This document shows, piece by piece, positions 35,833-43,808 of a stretch of 64,000 nucleotides of DNA; position 1 is the first letter of the stretch; each line of letters starts with the position of its first letter. The DNA is taken from positions 9,900,501 through 9,964,500 of the forward strand of contig NZ_CP095376.1 in the NCBI RefSeq assembly GCF_023008405.1, read 5' to 3'. Origin of the DNA: Amycolatopsis sp. FBCC-B4732. Its GTDB lineage: Bacteria; Actinomycetota; Actinomycetes; Mycobacteriales; Pseudonocardiaceae. Both the position numbers and the translations under genes were made by a program. The notes under the pieces are model-generated. The model saw only the letters and a list, made by a program, of their open reading frames with translations, searched no databases and was not told where the DNA came from.

Positions 35833-36792
35833 ATGCGCACGATCGGCGTTCTGCTGCTGCCCGGTACCCGGATGTTCGACCTCGCGGTGGTCGGCGAGGT
35901 CTGGGGCCAGGACCGGACGGACAGCGGGATCGGCCCGTTCACCGTCCGGCTGTGCAGTCCGGGCCGGGCGCGGACCGCGGTGTCGCCGTTCGGTGACGTC
36001 GCGGCCACGCACGGTCTGGCCGGGCTCGACGGCTGCGACCTCGTGCTGGCCCCGGGCCGCGACGACCCGCTCGCCGCGGTGCTTCCGGCGGCGACGAGCG
36101 CGTTGCGGCGCGCGCACCGGGACGGGCGGACGGTCGCCGGGCTGTGCTCCGGCGCGTTCACCCTGGCCGCCGCGGGCCTGCTCGACGGCCGCCCGGCGAC
36201 CACGCACTGGCGGGATCTCGACGCGTTGGCGCGGGTCGCGCCGCGGGCGGACCTCCAGCGGGACGTGCTCTACACCGACGACGGCGGTGTCCTGACGTCC
36301 GCGGGTGTGGTCGGCGGCCTCGACCTCTGCCTGTACCTGGTCCGGCGCGACCACGGCGCGGAGGTCGCCGCCGCGCTCGCCCGCCGCCTGGTGATGCCGC
36401 CCGCGCGGGAAGGCGGGCAGCGGCAGTACGTCGACACCCCGTTGCCCCCGGCTTCCCGGCCCGGCATGACGTCCACAATGGACTGGGCGCTGGCCCGGCT
36501 CGGCTCCGGGATCGGCGTGGACGACCTGGTCGGACACGCGCGAATGAGCGAACGGACGTTCCACCGCGAGTTCGCCGCGGCCACCGGAGTCACCCCGGGG
36601 CGCTGGCTGCGCGTGCAGCGGGTGCGGCTCGCGCAACGGCTGCTGGAGACGACGTCGCTGCCGGTCGAGCGGGTCGCCGAGCGGTCCGGACTGGGGACGG
36701 CGGCGAACCTGCGGCGGCGGATGCGCGCCGAAGTCGGCGTCGGCCCGGACAGCTACCGGCGCACGTTCCGACCGGTTACCGTCAAAGCATGA
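35833..36792 (+). CDS. GlxA-family transcriptional regulator (DJ-1/PfpI + AraC)
   Basis: A 319-residue regulator. The N-terminal DJ-1/PfpI-like amidotransferase fold (IGVLLLPGTRMFDLAVVGEVW, TVAGLCSGAFTLAAAGLLDGRPATTHW) contains a Cys in the nucleophile-elbow position. The C-terminal AraC double helix-turn-helix (VDDLVGHARMSERTFHREFAAATG, then PVERVAERSGLGTAANLRR) binds DNA. It appears leaderless. It diverges from an isochorismatase-like hydrolase and overlaps the following enoyl-CoA hydratase gene by 4 bp (ATGA). It could control both. Confidence 0.92.
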   Translation: MRTIGVLLLPGTRMFDLAVVGEVWGQDRTDSGIGPFTVRLCSPGRARTAVSPFGDVAATHGLAGLDGCDLVLAPGRDDPLAAVLPAATSALRRAHRDGRTVAGLCSGAFTLAAAGLLDGRPATTHWRDLDALARVAPRADLQRDVLYTDDGGVLTSAGVVGGLDLCLYLVRRDHGAEVAAALARRLVMPPAREGGQRQYVDTPLPPASRPGMTSTMDWALARLGSGIGVDDLVGHARMSERTFHREFAAATGVTPGRWLRVQRVRLAQRLLETTSLPVERVAERSGLGTAANLRRRMRAEVGVGPDSYRRTFRPVTVKA

Positions 36793-37562
36793 CCGAGTAC
36801 GAACACATCCTGGTCAAGCGCGACGGCGACACCGTCACGATCACGATGAACCGCGCGGCGCGGCGCAACTCGCTGTCCGCCGACCACCTGGCGGAGCTGC
36901 TCGCCGCGTTCCGCGAGGCGGGCACGTCCGACGCGACCGGCATCGTGCTGGCCGGCGCCGGCCCGGTGTTCTCCGCCGGCCACGACTTCGGCGACGTCGC
37001 CGCGCGTGACCTGATGGGCGTACGCGAGCTGCTCACGCTGTGCACGGACCTGATGAAGACGATGGAGTCCGTGCCGCAGGTGGTCATCGCGCGGGTGCAC
37101 GGCCTGGCCACCGCGGCCGGCTGCCAGCTCGTGGCGTCCTGCGACCTCGCGATCGCCGCCGAATCGGCGGGCTTCGCGCTGCCCGGCGGCAAGGGCGGCT
37201 GGTTCTGCCACACGCCGGCGGTGCCGGTGGCGCGCTCGATCGGCCGCAAGCGCCTGATGGAGCTGGCGCTGACCGGTGACGTCATCGACGCGCTCACGGC
37301 GTTGGAGTGGGGCCTGGTCAACCGCGTCGTTCCCGACGAGCAGCTCGACGACGCCGTCGCGGAGCTGCTGGCACGGGCGACGCGCGGCAGCCGCGCGAGC
37401 AAGTCAATGGGCAAGGTCACGCTCTACGCCCAGCTCGACCGGCCCGAGGCCGATGCGTACGCGATCGCGCTGGAGGTCATGGCCTCGGCGTCGCAGCTGC
37501 CCGGCGCGCGCGAAGGCATGGCCGCGTTCCTGGAGAAGCGCAAACCCTCCTGGCCCGACTGA
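36789..37562 (+). CDS. Enoyl-CoA hydratase/isomerase-family protein
   Basis: A 257-residue crotonase-fold protein. The oxyanion-hole regions are AGPVFSAGHDFGDVAA (residues about 57-72) and VHGLATAAGCQLVASCDLAIAAE. ALPGGKGGWFCHTPAVPVAR and ALEWGLVNRVVPDEQL are also typical. It lacks the clear catalytic Glu pair of classical hydratases, resembling ECHDC3-type members, so the reaction is uncertain. The ATG at 36789 overlaps the regulator's stop and also lies 6 nt after TACCGT, so it may be read both by coupling and from its own leaderless promoter. Confidence 0.87.
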   Translation: MTEYEHILVKRDGDTVTITMNRAARRNSLSADHLAELLAAFREAGTSDATGIVLAGAGPVFSAGHDFGDVAARDLMGVRELLTLCTDLMKTMESVPQVVIARVHGLATAAGCQLVASCDLAIAAESAGFALPGGKGGWFCHTPAVPVARSIGRKRLMELALTGDVIDALTALEWGLVNRVVPDEQLDDAVAELLARATRGSRASKSMGKVTLYAQLDRPEADAYAIALEVMASASQLPGAREGMAAFLEKRKPSWPD

Positions 37563-37566
37563 GCCC

Positions 37567-37599
37567 GAAACCGCACTTTCCTAGGGAAAGTGCGGTTTC
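37567..37599 (+). terminator. 15-bp inverted repeat after the enoyl-CoA hydratase gene
   Basis: GAAACCGCACTTTCC (37567-37581) and its exact complement (37585-37599) form a stem with a 3-nt loop 4 nt after the stop. The right arm ends in GGTTTC-T. It is AT-richer than neighbouring sequence. Confidence 0.7.
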
Positions 37600-37615
37600 T
37601 GGCGCCCGCACTCCG

Positions 37616-37632
37616 TACCATACGGTATGGTA
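37616..37632. promoter_or_regulatory. Self-operator of the following TetR gene
   Basis: TACCATA-CGG-TATGGTA inverted repeat. The right arm contains TATGGT (37626-37631), the -10 box lying 6 nt before the ATG at 37638. Binding here would block the gene's own leaderless promoter. Confidence 0.65.
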
Positions 37633-37637
37633 TGGCC

Positions 37638-38138
37638 ATGGCAGGGAAACGTGACTGGCTGGACGCGGGGCTGGTGCTGCTGGCGGAGCAGGGCGCGCCG
37701 TCGGTGACGATCGAGCGGCTGACCGAGCGCCTCGGCCTGTCGAAGGGCTCGTTCTACCACCACTTCAAGGGCATGGGCGGCTTCCGCACGGCCCTGCTGG
37801 AGCACTTCGAAGCCGAACGCACGACCCGGTTCGTCGAGCAGGCCGAAGCGGCCGACGGCGATCGGCTGGGCGCGCTGCTGAAGCTCGTCCTCGCGCCGGG
37901 ACCCGGGCCGGAGCTGGAGATCGCCGTCCGGGCGTGGGCCCTGCAGGACGCCGAAGCGCGGGCGGTCCAGGAGCGCGTCGACCGCACCCGCGTGACCTAC
38001 CTGACCGAGATCAGCGGCGACGCCGATCTCGCGCAGGCGCTGTACCTGGTCGTCGTCGGCGCCGGGCAGGTCGTGCCCCCGCTGTCCGGCCGGCAGCTCA
38101 AGAGCGCGCTGGAACTCGTTCTGGGGAGACGGAAATGA
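37638..38138 (+). CDS. TetR-family transcriptional regulator
   Basis: A 166-residue TetR repressor. Helix-turn-helix: QGAPSVTIERLTERLGLSKGSFYHHFKGMGGFR. The C-terminal domain is short (about 110 residues). The ATG at 37638 was chosen over in-frame ATG 37632 because it fits a leaderless promoter (TATGGT plus 6 nt) embedded in a 7+3+7 inverted repeat. Its stop overlaps the start of the DUF2867 gene (ATGA), so they form a bicistronic autoregulated unit. Confidence 0.9.
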   Translation: MAGKRDWLDAGLVLLAEQGAPSVTIERLTERLGLSKGSFYHHFKGMGGFRTALLEHFEAERTTRFVEQAEAADGDRLGALLKLVLAPGPGPELEIAVRAWALQDAEARAVQERVDRTRVTYLTEISGDADLAQALYLVVVGAGQVVPPLSGRQLKSALELVLGRRK

Positions 38139-38599
38139 CCGAGCCTTACGTCGACGGCGCCGACTACGTCGAATTCAAGGAGATCGCGAGCGAGAACAGC
38201 CTGCGCGATTTCGTCGCGGGCGTGTTCGGCTGGTCGCCGTGGTGGGTGAAGGGGCTCTTCGGCGTCCGCTACCTGCTCGCCAAAGCCCTGCGGCTGGACA
38301 CCGCCTCGGTGCCGCAGACCGGCCGGCTCCGGCCCGAAGACGTCGGGTTCGCACCCGGCGACCGGGTGGCGTTCTTCACCGTCCGGTCCGGTGATCCGGA
38401 GCGCTACCTGGTCGCGGGCGTCGACGACAGTCACCTGAGCGGGTACCTCACGGTCGAGGCGGTGCCGCGCGGGTTCCGGCTCGGCACGATCGTGCACTTC
38501 CACAACCGGGTCGGGCCGGCCTACTTCGCGGTGATCAAGCCGTTCCACCACCTGGTGATCCGCGGGATGCTCAAGGCCGGAGCCGCTCGTACAGCATGA
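38135..38599 (+). CDS. DUF2867-family protein
   Basis: A 154-residue protein matching DUF2867: WSPWWVKGLFGVRYLLAKALRL, FTVRSGDPERYLVAGVDDSHLSGYLTVEAV and [29 protein letters not shown]. This is a lipid-binding/START-like beta-sheet pattern. The function is unknown. It is translationally coupled to the TetR gene (ATGA), so it is probably the repressor's target. Its 3' end overlaps the convergent Nudix gene by 29 bp. Confidence 0.82.
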   Translation: MTEPYVDGADYVEFKEIASENSLRDFVAGVFGWSPWWVKGLFGVRYLLAKALRLDTASVPQTGRLRPEDVGFAPGDRVAFFTVRSGDPERYLVAGVDDSHLSGYLTVEAVPRGFRLGTIVHFHNRVGPAYFAVIKPFHHLVIRGMLKAGAARTA

Positions 38600-39116
38600 G
38601 CTGGGCCCACGCGGCGATCGTCTGCGCGTCGGTGATTTCGCCGGCCAGGATCATCTTCTCGACGTCCGCGCGCGAGAACCACGCGCTGCGCATGTCCTGC
38701 TCTTCGTGCTCGCGCTCGGGTTCGCCCTCGGTGACGTCCGTGGCGAGGAACACCCAGCCGCGCTGGCTGCTCATGCCGGGGGCGACGTCGAGCTTGCCGA
38801 GCGAGACCATCGAACCGGCCCGCAGCCCGGTTTCCTCGCGCAGCTCGCGCGCGGCGAGCTCGGCGGCCGGCACCTCGGCCCGGTCGGGCGCGGTGCCCTG
38901 GGGGAACTCCCAGCGGCGCTCGCCGACCGGGTAGCGGAACTGTTCGACCAGCTGGAACCGGTCGCCGTCCTGCGGGATGACGAGCGCGTACGCGGGTTTG
39001 TCGATCACGCCGTAGATGCCCGGCGAGCCGTCCGGGCGGCGGATTTCGTCCTCCCGCACGGTCATCCAGTTGTTCCGGTACACCTCACGGGACGCGACAC
39101 GCTGAATGGGGTCCAC
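38571..39116 (-). CDS. Nudix hydrolase, ADP-ribose pyrophosphatase type
   Basis: A 181-residue Nudix hydrolase. The Nudix box core [11 protein letters not shown] follows [19 protein letters not shown]; the fold resembles ADP-ribose/GDP-mannose pyrophosphatases ([39 protein letters not shown]). It removes or recycles nucleoside diphosphate compounds. The GTG at 39116 lies 6 nt after a GATACT box (leaderless). It diverges from nucS with only 37 bp between the start codons. Confidence 0.9.
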   Translation of the reverse strand: MDPIQRVASREVYRNNWMTVREDEIRRPDGSPGIYGVIDKPAYALVIPQDGDRFQLVEQFRYPVGERRWEFPQGTAPDRAEVPAAELAARELREETGLRAGSMVSLGKLDVAPGMSSQRGWVFLATDVTEGEPEREHEEQDMRSAWFSRADVEKMILAGEITDAQTIAAWAQLMLYERLRP

Positions 39117-39122
39117 CCGACC

Positions 39123-39147
39123 AGTATCACCGACTCTGTCCTACCCT
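39123..39147. promoter_or_regulatory. Back-to-back -10 boxes of the Nudix gene and nucS
   Basis: Minus-strand GATACT (39123-39128) and plus-strand TACCCT (39142-39147) each end 6 nt before their start codons (39116 and 39154). The -35 regions must overlap the opposite transcript, so the two promoters may exclude each other. Confidence 0.6.
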
Positions 39148-39153
39148 CCTCGG

Positions 39154-39813
39154 GTGCGTCTCGTGATCGCGCGGTGCCAGGTCGACTACGCCGGCCGGCT
39201 CACCGCCCACCTGCCGATGGCCACCCGCCTGCTGCTCGTGAAGTCCGACGGCTCGGTGTCGGTCCACTCCGACGACCGCGCGTACAAGCCGTTGAACTGG
39301 ATGAGCCCACCCTGCTGGCTGATCGAGGACGGCAAGATCTGGATCGTCGAGAACAAGCAGGGCGAAAAGCTGGTGATCTCCATCGAGGAGGTCTTCCACG
39401 ACTACACCCAGGCCCTCGGCGCGGAACCGGGCCTGCAGAAGGACGGCGTCGAGGCGCACCTGCAGGAGCTGCTGGCCGAGCACATCAAGACCCTCGGTGA
39501 CGGCTACACCCTGGTCCGCCGCGAATTCCCGACGGCGATCGGCCCGGTCGACATCATGGCCCGCGACGCCGACGGCGGCTCGGTGGCGGTGGAGATCAAG
39601 CGCCGTGGCGAGATCGACGGCGTCGAGCAGCTGACGCGGTACCTGGAGCTGCTCAACCGCGACCCGCTGCTGGCCCCGGTGCAGGGCGTGTTCGCGGCCC
39701 AGATCATCAAGCCGCAGGCCCGCACGCTGGCGGAGGACCGCGGCATCCGGTGCCTGACCCTGGACTACGACGAGCTGCGCGGCATCGAGTCCGACGAGTT
39801 CAGGCTGTTCTGA
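39154..39813 (+). CDS. nucS: Mismatch-specific endonuclease NucS/EndoMS
   Basis: Central nuclease of the MutS-independent mismatch repair of actinobacteria. It has 219 residues. The N-terminal dimerisation/DNA-binding domain ([46 protein letters not shown]) precedes a RecB-like nuclease domain with D133 in [12 protein letters not shown] and E147-x-K149 in [19 protein letters not shown] and [12 protein letters not shown] follow. The GTG at 39154 is leaderless (TACCCT plus 6 nt). The beta-clamp-binding C-terminus is short (ESDEFRLF). Confidence 0.95.
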   Translation: MRLVIARCQVDYAGRLTAHLPMATRLLLVKSDGSVSVHSDDRAYKPLNWMSPPCWLIEDGKIWIVENKQGEKLVISIEEVFHDYTQALGAEPGLQKDGVEAHLQELLAEHIKTLGDGYTLVRREFPTAIGPVDIMARDADGGSVAVEIKRRGEIDGVEQLTRYLELLNRDPLLAPVQGVFAAQIIKPQARTLAEDRGIRCLTLDYDELRGIESDEFRLF

Positions 39814-39814
39814 G

Positions 39815-40021
39815 GTGCTGCCCGGCCGGTACGTCCACTACAAGGGCGGCGAGTACGAGGTGCTGGGCGTGGCCCGGCACAGCGAGACCGAGGAAGAGCT
39901 CGTGGTGTACCGCGCGCTGTACGGCGAGAGGGGGCTGTGGGTGCGCCCGAAGGCGATGTTCACCGAGACGGTGGAAACGGCCGACGGCGTCGTACCGCGG
40001 TTCCGGCACGTGGAGAGCTGA
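39815..40021 (+). CDS. DUF1653-domain small protein
   Basis: A 68-residue protein consisting of one DUF1653 domain: PGRYVHYKGGEYEVLGVARHSETEEELVVYRALYGERGLWVRPKAMFTETV (the G-Y-HYKG-Y-V and VYR-LYGE--LWVRP pattern is diagnostic). The function is unknown. The GTG at 39815 follows the nucS stop by one base, so it is probably co-translated with nucS. It is convergent with the next gene. Confidence 0.85.
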   Translation: MLPGRYVHYKGGEYEVLGVARHSETEEELVVYRALYGERGLWVRPKAMFTETVETADGVVPRFRHVES

Positions 40022-40029
40022 CCCGGGTT

Positions 40030-40722
40030 TCACAGCAGTTCGACGGCGGCGCCGGCCTTCTCGAGTTCTTCGCGGGCCGCTTCGGCTTCGGGCTCCGGCA
40101 CCTGCTCCAGCAGGATCGACGGGGTCCCGGTCACCAGTTCCTTGGCGTCGATCAAGCCGATTCCCCGCACGAGACGGCGGACCGCCCGGACGACCTCGAC
40201 CTGGCGCGCGCCGGCGTCGAGCAGTGCGACGTCGAACCGTTCCCGGCCGTGCGGCGGACGGGATCGCGTGCGGTGACCGGAGCCGGGGTGTTCGCCGAGC
40301 TCGTTCAGCGCCGCGGCGAACTCCTCGGCCGCCGCGGCCCCGTCCGGGTGCTGCCGGAGGCTGACCGCCCGTTCGATCGTCCGCCCGGGCCCTTCGACGA
40401 CGAGGTGGGCTTCGCTCTCGTAGCCCCTCTTCTTGACGGCCAGCGCCAGGAGCCCGAGCAACAGTGCTCGCGGCACGGTGACCCGGCTGTGTTCGGCGCT
40501 CCGGATCTCCACGCGCGCGGACAAGCCCGCCACCGGGTGGTGCAGCGCCCGGTCTCCGCTGCCCTCGACGACGGCGGTGCGGGTCAGCCGCAGGCCCGCG
40601 AAGGCCGCGATGACTCCCTCGTCGAGGTCCGCGCCCGCCGCTGTCGCGGAACGCATCACCTTCACGCCGATCGCTCCGGCGAAGATCGCGAGGAGGAGTA
40701 CGACGACGGCCCACGGTGACAT
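40030..40722 (-). CDS. Membrane-anchored protein with an L7/L12-type C-terminal domain
   Basis: A 230-residue protein with an unusual layout. An N-terminal membrane anchor (PWAVVVLLLAIFAGAIGVKV) is followed by a roughly 110-residue unrecognised beta-rich region (LRLTRTAVVEGSGDRALHH, VTVPRALLLGLLALAVKKRG). A polar linker comes next, then residues 162-230 that fold-match the ribosomal L7/L12 C-terminal domain: RFDVALLDAGARQVEVVRAV, GLIDAKELVTGTPSILLEQV, then EAREELEKAGAAVEL. In ribosomes that domain recruits GTPase factors; here its role is unknown. The ATG at 40722 is preferred (AAGGGAG 5 nt upstream) over an in-frame start at 40752. Confidence 0.75.
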   Translation of the reverse strand: MSPWAVVVLLLAIFAGAIGVKVMRSATAAGADLDEGVIAAFAGLRLTRTAVVEGSGDRALHHPVAGLSARVEIRSAEHSRVTVPRALLLGLLALAVKKRGYESEAHLVVEGPGRTIERAVSLRQHPDGAAAAEEFAAALNELGEHPGSGHRTRSRPPHGRERFDVALLDAGARQVEVVRAVRRLVRGIGLIDAKELVTGTPSILLEQVPEPEAEAAREELEKAGAAVELL

Positions 40723-41134
40723 CCGGGCTCCCTTCGGCTGCGGTATGGCCACCGGGTCGTCGCGGGGCGCTCCGGCGTTACGGCGGGCGCGGTAATCGTT
40801 CTCCGCGCCGATACCGGATCGATGCCGGATTCCGGTATCTGATTCCGGCTCGTTTACTCCGCAAGGAAATCATTGACGTGGTCGGCCGCGGCGCTGTGAC
40901 CAGGTCTTATTTCGGTCGATTCCTGCGCTGTTCGGGTGAGCTGCGGATCCTTTCCCGCGTGCCGGTGGGACACTCGTTTCGAGGGGTTCCGCCGGTGCGT
41001 TCCGGCGTGGCCGGAGGGTGGTGTGCTCGGCCGTCTTTCTTTGCCGTGCCTGCGTTTCAGTCCGCCTTCGAGCTCGTGTGCGCATGCCAGCCGGCCGGTG
41101 TGCGCGCGTTTTCGCCTGCACGGAGGAGGAAGTC
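40723..41134. other. 412-bp gap between divergent genes
   Basis: AT-richer than its surroundings. It contains the inverted repeat GATACCGGA (40810-40818) / TCCGGTATC (40831-40839) with a 12-nt loop, a candidate operator close to possible -10 hexamers. The right end carries a strong purine Shine-Dalgarno (GGAGGAGGAAG) for the gene at 41135. No gene was recognised. Confidence 0.5.
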
Positions 41135-41911
41135 ATGCGTTATCGCCCACTCGGTTCCGATCCGGCCGACCCGCGGCTCGGGCGGTTCATTCCGGACGAC
41201 TGGCGGCACGTGGAAAGGTATCCGTTGTCCGCGCTCGCCGAAGACGACCGGCCCACCCGGGCGCCCGTCGTGATCGGGGTCAACTGGTACTCCGCGTTCG
41301 ACGAGCCGGAACAGGACGAGACCTCCGGCGAGTTCTTCATCGCGCGGGCCGGGGCCGAGAAGCTCGGCCGGGTCCGCGGCGGGCACTGCGTGTGCCTCGA
41401 ACCGGGCGGGACGCCGGACACCGACGCCTGGTACACGTTCTACGACCAGGGCCGCGAAGGCGCCTGCGTCGGCTTCGGCTGGTCGCGGTGCATGTCGATC
41501 TTCAACGGCAGCGAGTACACCGCCCGCTGGCTGTGGGACTCGGCCAAGAAGCGCGACGAGTGGCCCGAGACCAACCCCGGCGACGACAACGGCACGTCCG
41601 TCCGCGCCGCGGCCGAGGTGCTCGCCGAAGCGGGGCACGTCCTCTGGGACAACTCCTACGCCGGCGACGACTGGCAGAAGCGCGAGCAGTACGTGCCGGA
41701 AGCCAAGCAGGGCATCAAGGCGTTCCGCTGGGCCAAGTCGGTCGACGACGTGCACGCCGTGCTCGGCAACCCGCGGGCCGACGAGCTCGGCGCCGTGCCG
41801 ATCCTCAACTCCTGGGGCCCGGGCTACCCGCACCGGACCTACCTGCCCGACGCCGTCCTGGCCCGGCTGATCGAAGAGGAAGGCGAAATCGCCGTCCCGA
41901 CCGACCGGTGA
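41135..41911 (+). CDS. Papain-like (C1-type) protein with unusual segment order
   Basis: A 258-residue protein. DQGREGACVGFGWSRCMS (Q105, C111) matches the oxyanion-Gln/catalytic-Cys helix of papain-like peptidases. ILNSWGPGYP (N225-S-W) matches the Asn motif. The strand and His segment usually found between them, PVVIGVNWYSAFDEP ... RGGHCVCLEP (H84), instead lies in front of the Cys. The usual intervening helix DNGTSVRAAAEVLAEAGHV is present. The order His-Cys-Asn suggests a permuted or rearranged fold. No signal peptide or membrane helix is seen. The ATG at 41135 has an excellent Shine-Dalgarno; a longer frame from 41018 is not needed. Peptidase activity is not certain. Confidence 0.65.
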   Translation: MRYRPLGSDPADPRLGRFIPDDWRHVERYPLSALAEDDRPTRAPVVIGVNWYSAFDEPEQDETSGEFFIARAGAEKLGRVRGGHCVCLEPGGTPDTDAWYTFYDQGREGACVGFGWSRCMSIFNGSEYTARWLWDSAKKRDEWPETNPGDDNGTSVRAAAEVLAEAGHVLWDNSYAGDDWQKREQYVPEAKQGIKAFRWAKSVDDVHAVLGNPRADELGAVPILNSWGPGYPHRTYLPDAVLARLIEEEGEIAVPTDR

Positions 41912-41941
41912 TCGGCTGCCGCTCCCGCGGCGCGTGAAAAC

Positions 41942-41985
41942 GAGGGCGCGTTTCCCCAGGTGAATGCCAGGGGGGACGCGCCCTC
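41942..41985 (+). terminator. Hairpin after the papain-like gene
   Basis: GAGGGCGCGT (41942-41951) pairs with ACGCGCCCTC (41976-41985). Inner TTCCCC/GGGGGA segments extend the stem. Confidence 0.65.
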
Positions 41986-42100
41986 CGGCCACTTCGGACA
42001 CGTCAGCGTGCCGACCCTGAATCCATGCAGTACTGTCCCGATCCGACAGGGTAGTGGGGATTCCTGTGGGTTGTTGTCCAGTTTGAAAGAGGTGGGTCGG

Positions 42101-43798
42101 GTGCTCGTCCTAGCCGATGCGAACCTGCGACTCGACGCGAGCGCGATCGACTACATCGAGTTGGCGTTCTATTTCGTGCTCGTACTCGGCATCGGGTACC
42201 TGGCACGGCGTCAGGTGTCCAGCAGCCTCGACTTCTTCCTGTCCGGCCGGTCGCTGCCCGCCTGGGTCACCGGCCTGGCGTTCATTTCGGCGAACCTCGG
42301 CGCGGTCGAGGTGATGGGAATGTCGGCCAACGGCGCCCAGTACGGCCTGCCGACCGTGCACTATTTCTGGATCGGCGCCATCCCGGCGATGCTGTTCCTC
42401 GGCATCGTGATGATGCCGTTCTACTACGGCTCCAAGGTCCGCAGCGTCCCCGAGTTCATGCGCCGGCGCTTCGGCAAGCCGGCCCACCTGGTCAACGGCA
42501 TCAGCTTCGCCGCCGCTCAGATCCTGATCGCGGGCGCGAACCTGTTCCTGCTGGCCAGTGTCGTGAACCTGCTGCTCGGCTGGCCGCTGTGGGTCTCGAT
42601 CATCATCGCCGCCGCGATCGTGCTGTCCTACACCGCGCTCGGCGGCCTCTCCGCCGCGATCTACAACGAGGTCCTGCAGTTCTTCGTGATCGTCATCGCG
42701 CTGGTGCCGCTGACGATCATCGGCCTGGTCAAGGTCGGCGGCTGGGAGGGCCTGGTCGACAAGGTCACCAACAGCCCCGGCGGCGACGCGCAGCTGCACT
42801 CGTGGCCCGGTGACAACCTGACCGGCTTCGGCAACAGCATCCTTTCGGTGCTGGGCATCGTGTTCGGCCTCGGCTTCGTCCTCTCGTTCGGTTACTGGAC
42901 GACGAACTTCGTCGAGGTCCAGCGCGCGATGGCGTCGAAGAGCATGTCCGCCGCGCGGCGGACGCCGATCATCGGCGCCTTCCCGAAGATGCTGGTCCCG
43001 TTCATCGTCATCATCCCGGGCATGATCGCCGCGGTCAGCGTGTCCGAGTACGTCAAGGACAAGCAGGTGCTGCTCGACGGCGGCAAGGCCGAAAGCGGCG
43101 TGACGTTCAACAACGCCCTCCTGCTGCTGATGCGCGACCTGCTCCCGAACGGCATGCTCGGCATCGCGATCGCCGGTCTGCTGGCCTCGTTCATGGCCGG
43201 CATGGCGGCCAACCTGAGCTCGTTCAACACCGTCTTCACGTACGACATCTGGCAGACCTACATCAAGAAGGACAAGCCGGACGGCTACTACCTCCGCCTC
43301 GGGCGCGTGGTGACCTCCGGTGGCACGATCCTCGCGATCGGCACGGCGTTCATCGCGTCGAACTCCGGCAACATCCTGAACTACCTGCAGGACCTGTTCT
43401 CGTTCTTCAACGCGCCGCTGTTCGCGACGTTCATCCTGGGCATGTTCTGGAAGCGGATGACGCCGCAGGCCGGCTGGCTCGGCCTCGTGCTCGGTACCGC
43501 GTCGGCGATCACCGTGTGGGGCCTCTCGCAGGCCGGGGTGCTGGGCCTGACCGGCCAGGGCATCAGCTTCGTCGCCGCCGGGACCGCGTTCGTCGTCGAC
43601 ATCGTCGCGAGCGTCGTGGTGTCGCTGGCCACCAAGCCGAAGCCGGACGAGGAGCTCGTGGGGCTGGTCTACTCGCTGACCCCGCGCGACTCGCTCAAGC
43701 ACGACGACACCGGCGAAAACGCGGGCTGGTACCGCAAGCCGGGCCTGCTCGCGGGCATCGTGCTCATCCTGACCATCGCCCTCAACGTCATCTTCTAG
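42101..43798 (+). CDS. Sodium:solute symporter (SSS) family protein
   Basis: A 565-residue protein with 13-14 transmembrane helices. SSS features: ELAFYFVLVLGIGYLARRQ, FFLSGRSLPAWVTGLAFISANLGAVE, YYGSKVRSVPEFMRRRFG, SYTALGGLSAAIYNEVLQF (the SSS signature region) and ASFMAGMAANLSSFNTVFTYDIW. It imports a solute with sodium, possibly a sugar, inositol or carboxylate; the substrate is not readable. The GTG at 42101 with GAAAGAGG upstream is chosen. An in-frame extension to 41960 is unlikely because it covers the terminator. A small membrane partner follows 10 bp downstream. Confidence 0.9.
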   Translation: MLVLADANLRLDASAIDYIELAFYFVLVLGIGYLARRQVSSSLDFFLSGRSLPAWVTGLAFISANLGAVEVMGMSANGAQYGLPTVHYFWIGAIPAMLFLGIVMMPFYYGSKVRSVPEFMRRRFGKPAHLVNGISFAAAQILIAGANLFLLASVVNLLLGWPLWVSIIIAAAIVLSYTALGGLSAAIYNEVLQFFVIVIALVPLTIIGLVKVGGWEGLVDKVTNSPGGDAQLHSWPGDNLTGFGNSILSVLGIVFGLGFVLSFGYWTTNFVEVQRAMASKSMSAARRTPIIGAFPKMLVPFIVIIPGMIAAVSVSEYVKDKQVLLDGGKAESGVTFNNALLLLMRDLLPNGMLGIAIAGLLASFMAGMAANLSSFNTVFTYDIWQTYIKKDKPDGYYLRLGRVVTSGGTILAIGTAFIASNSGNILNYLQDLFSFFNAPLFATFILGMFWKRMTPQAGWLGLVLGTASAITVWGLSQAGVLGLTGQGISFVAAGTAFVVDIVASVVVSLATKPKPDEELVGLVYSLTPRDSLKHDDTGENAGWYRKPGLLAGIVLILTIALNVIF

Positions 43799-43808
43799 GG
43801 AGGCACGC

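Noticed and set aside
41018..41134. In-frame extension upstream of the papain-like gene
   Set aside because: The added residues are Arg/Cys/Val low-similarity sequence, and an excellent Shine-Dalgarno sits directly before ATG 41135.
41960..42100. In-frame extension upstream of the symporter
   Set aside because: It covers the preceding terminator hairpin and adds residues unlike a symporter N-terminus; the GTG at 42101 fits the membrane topology.
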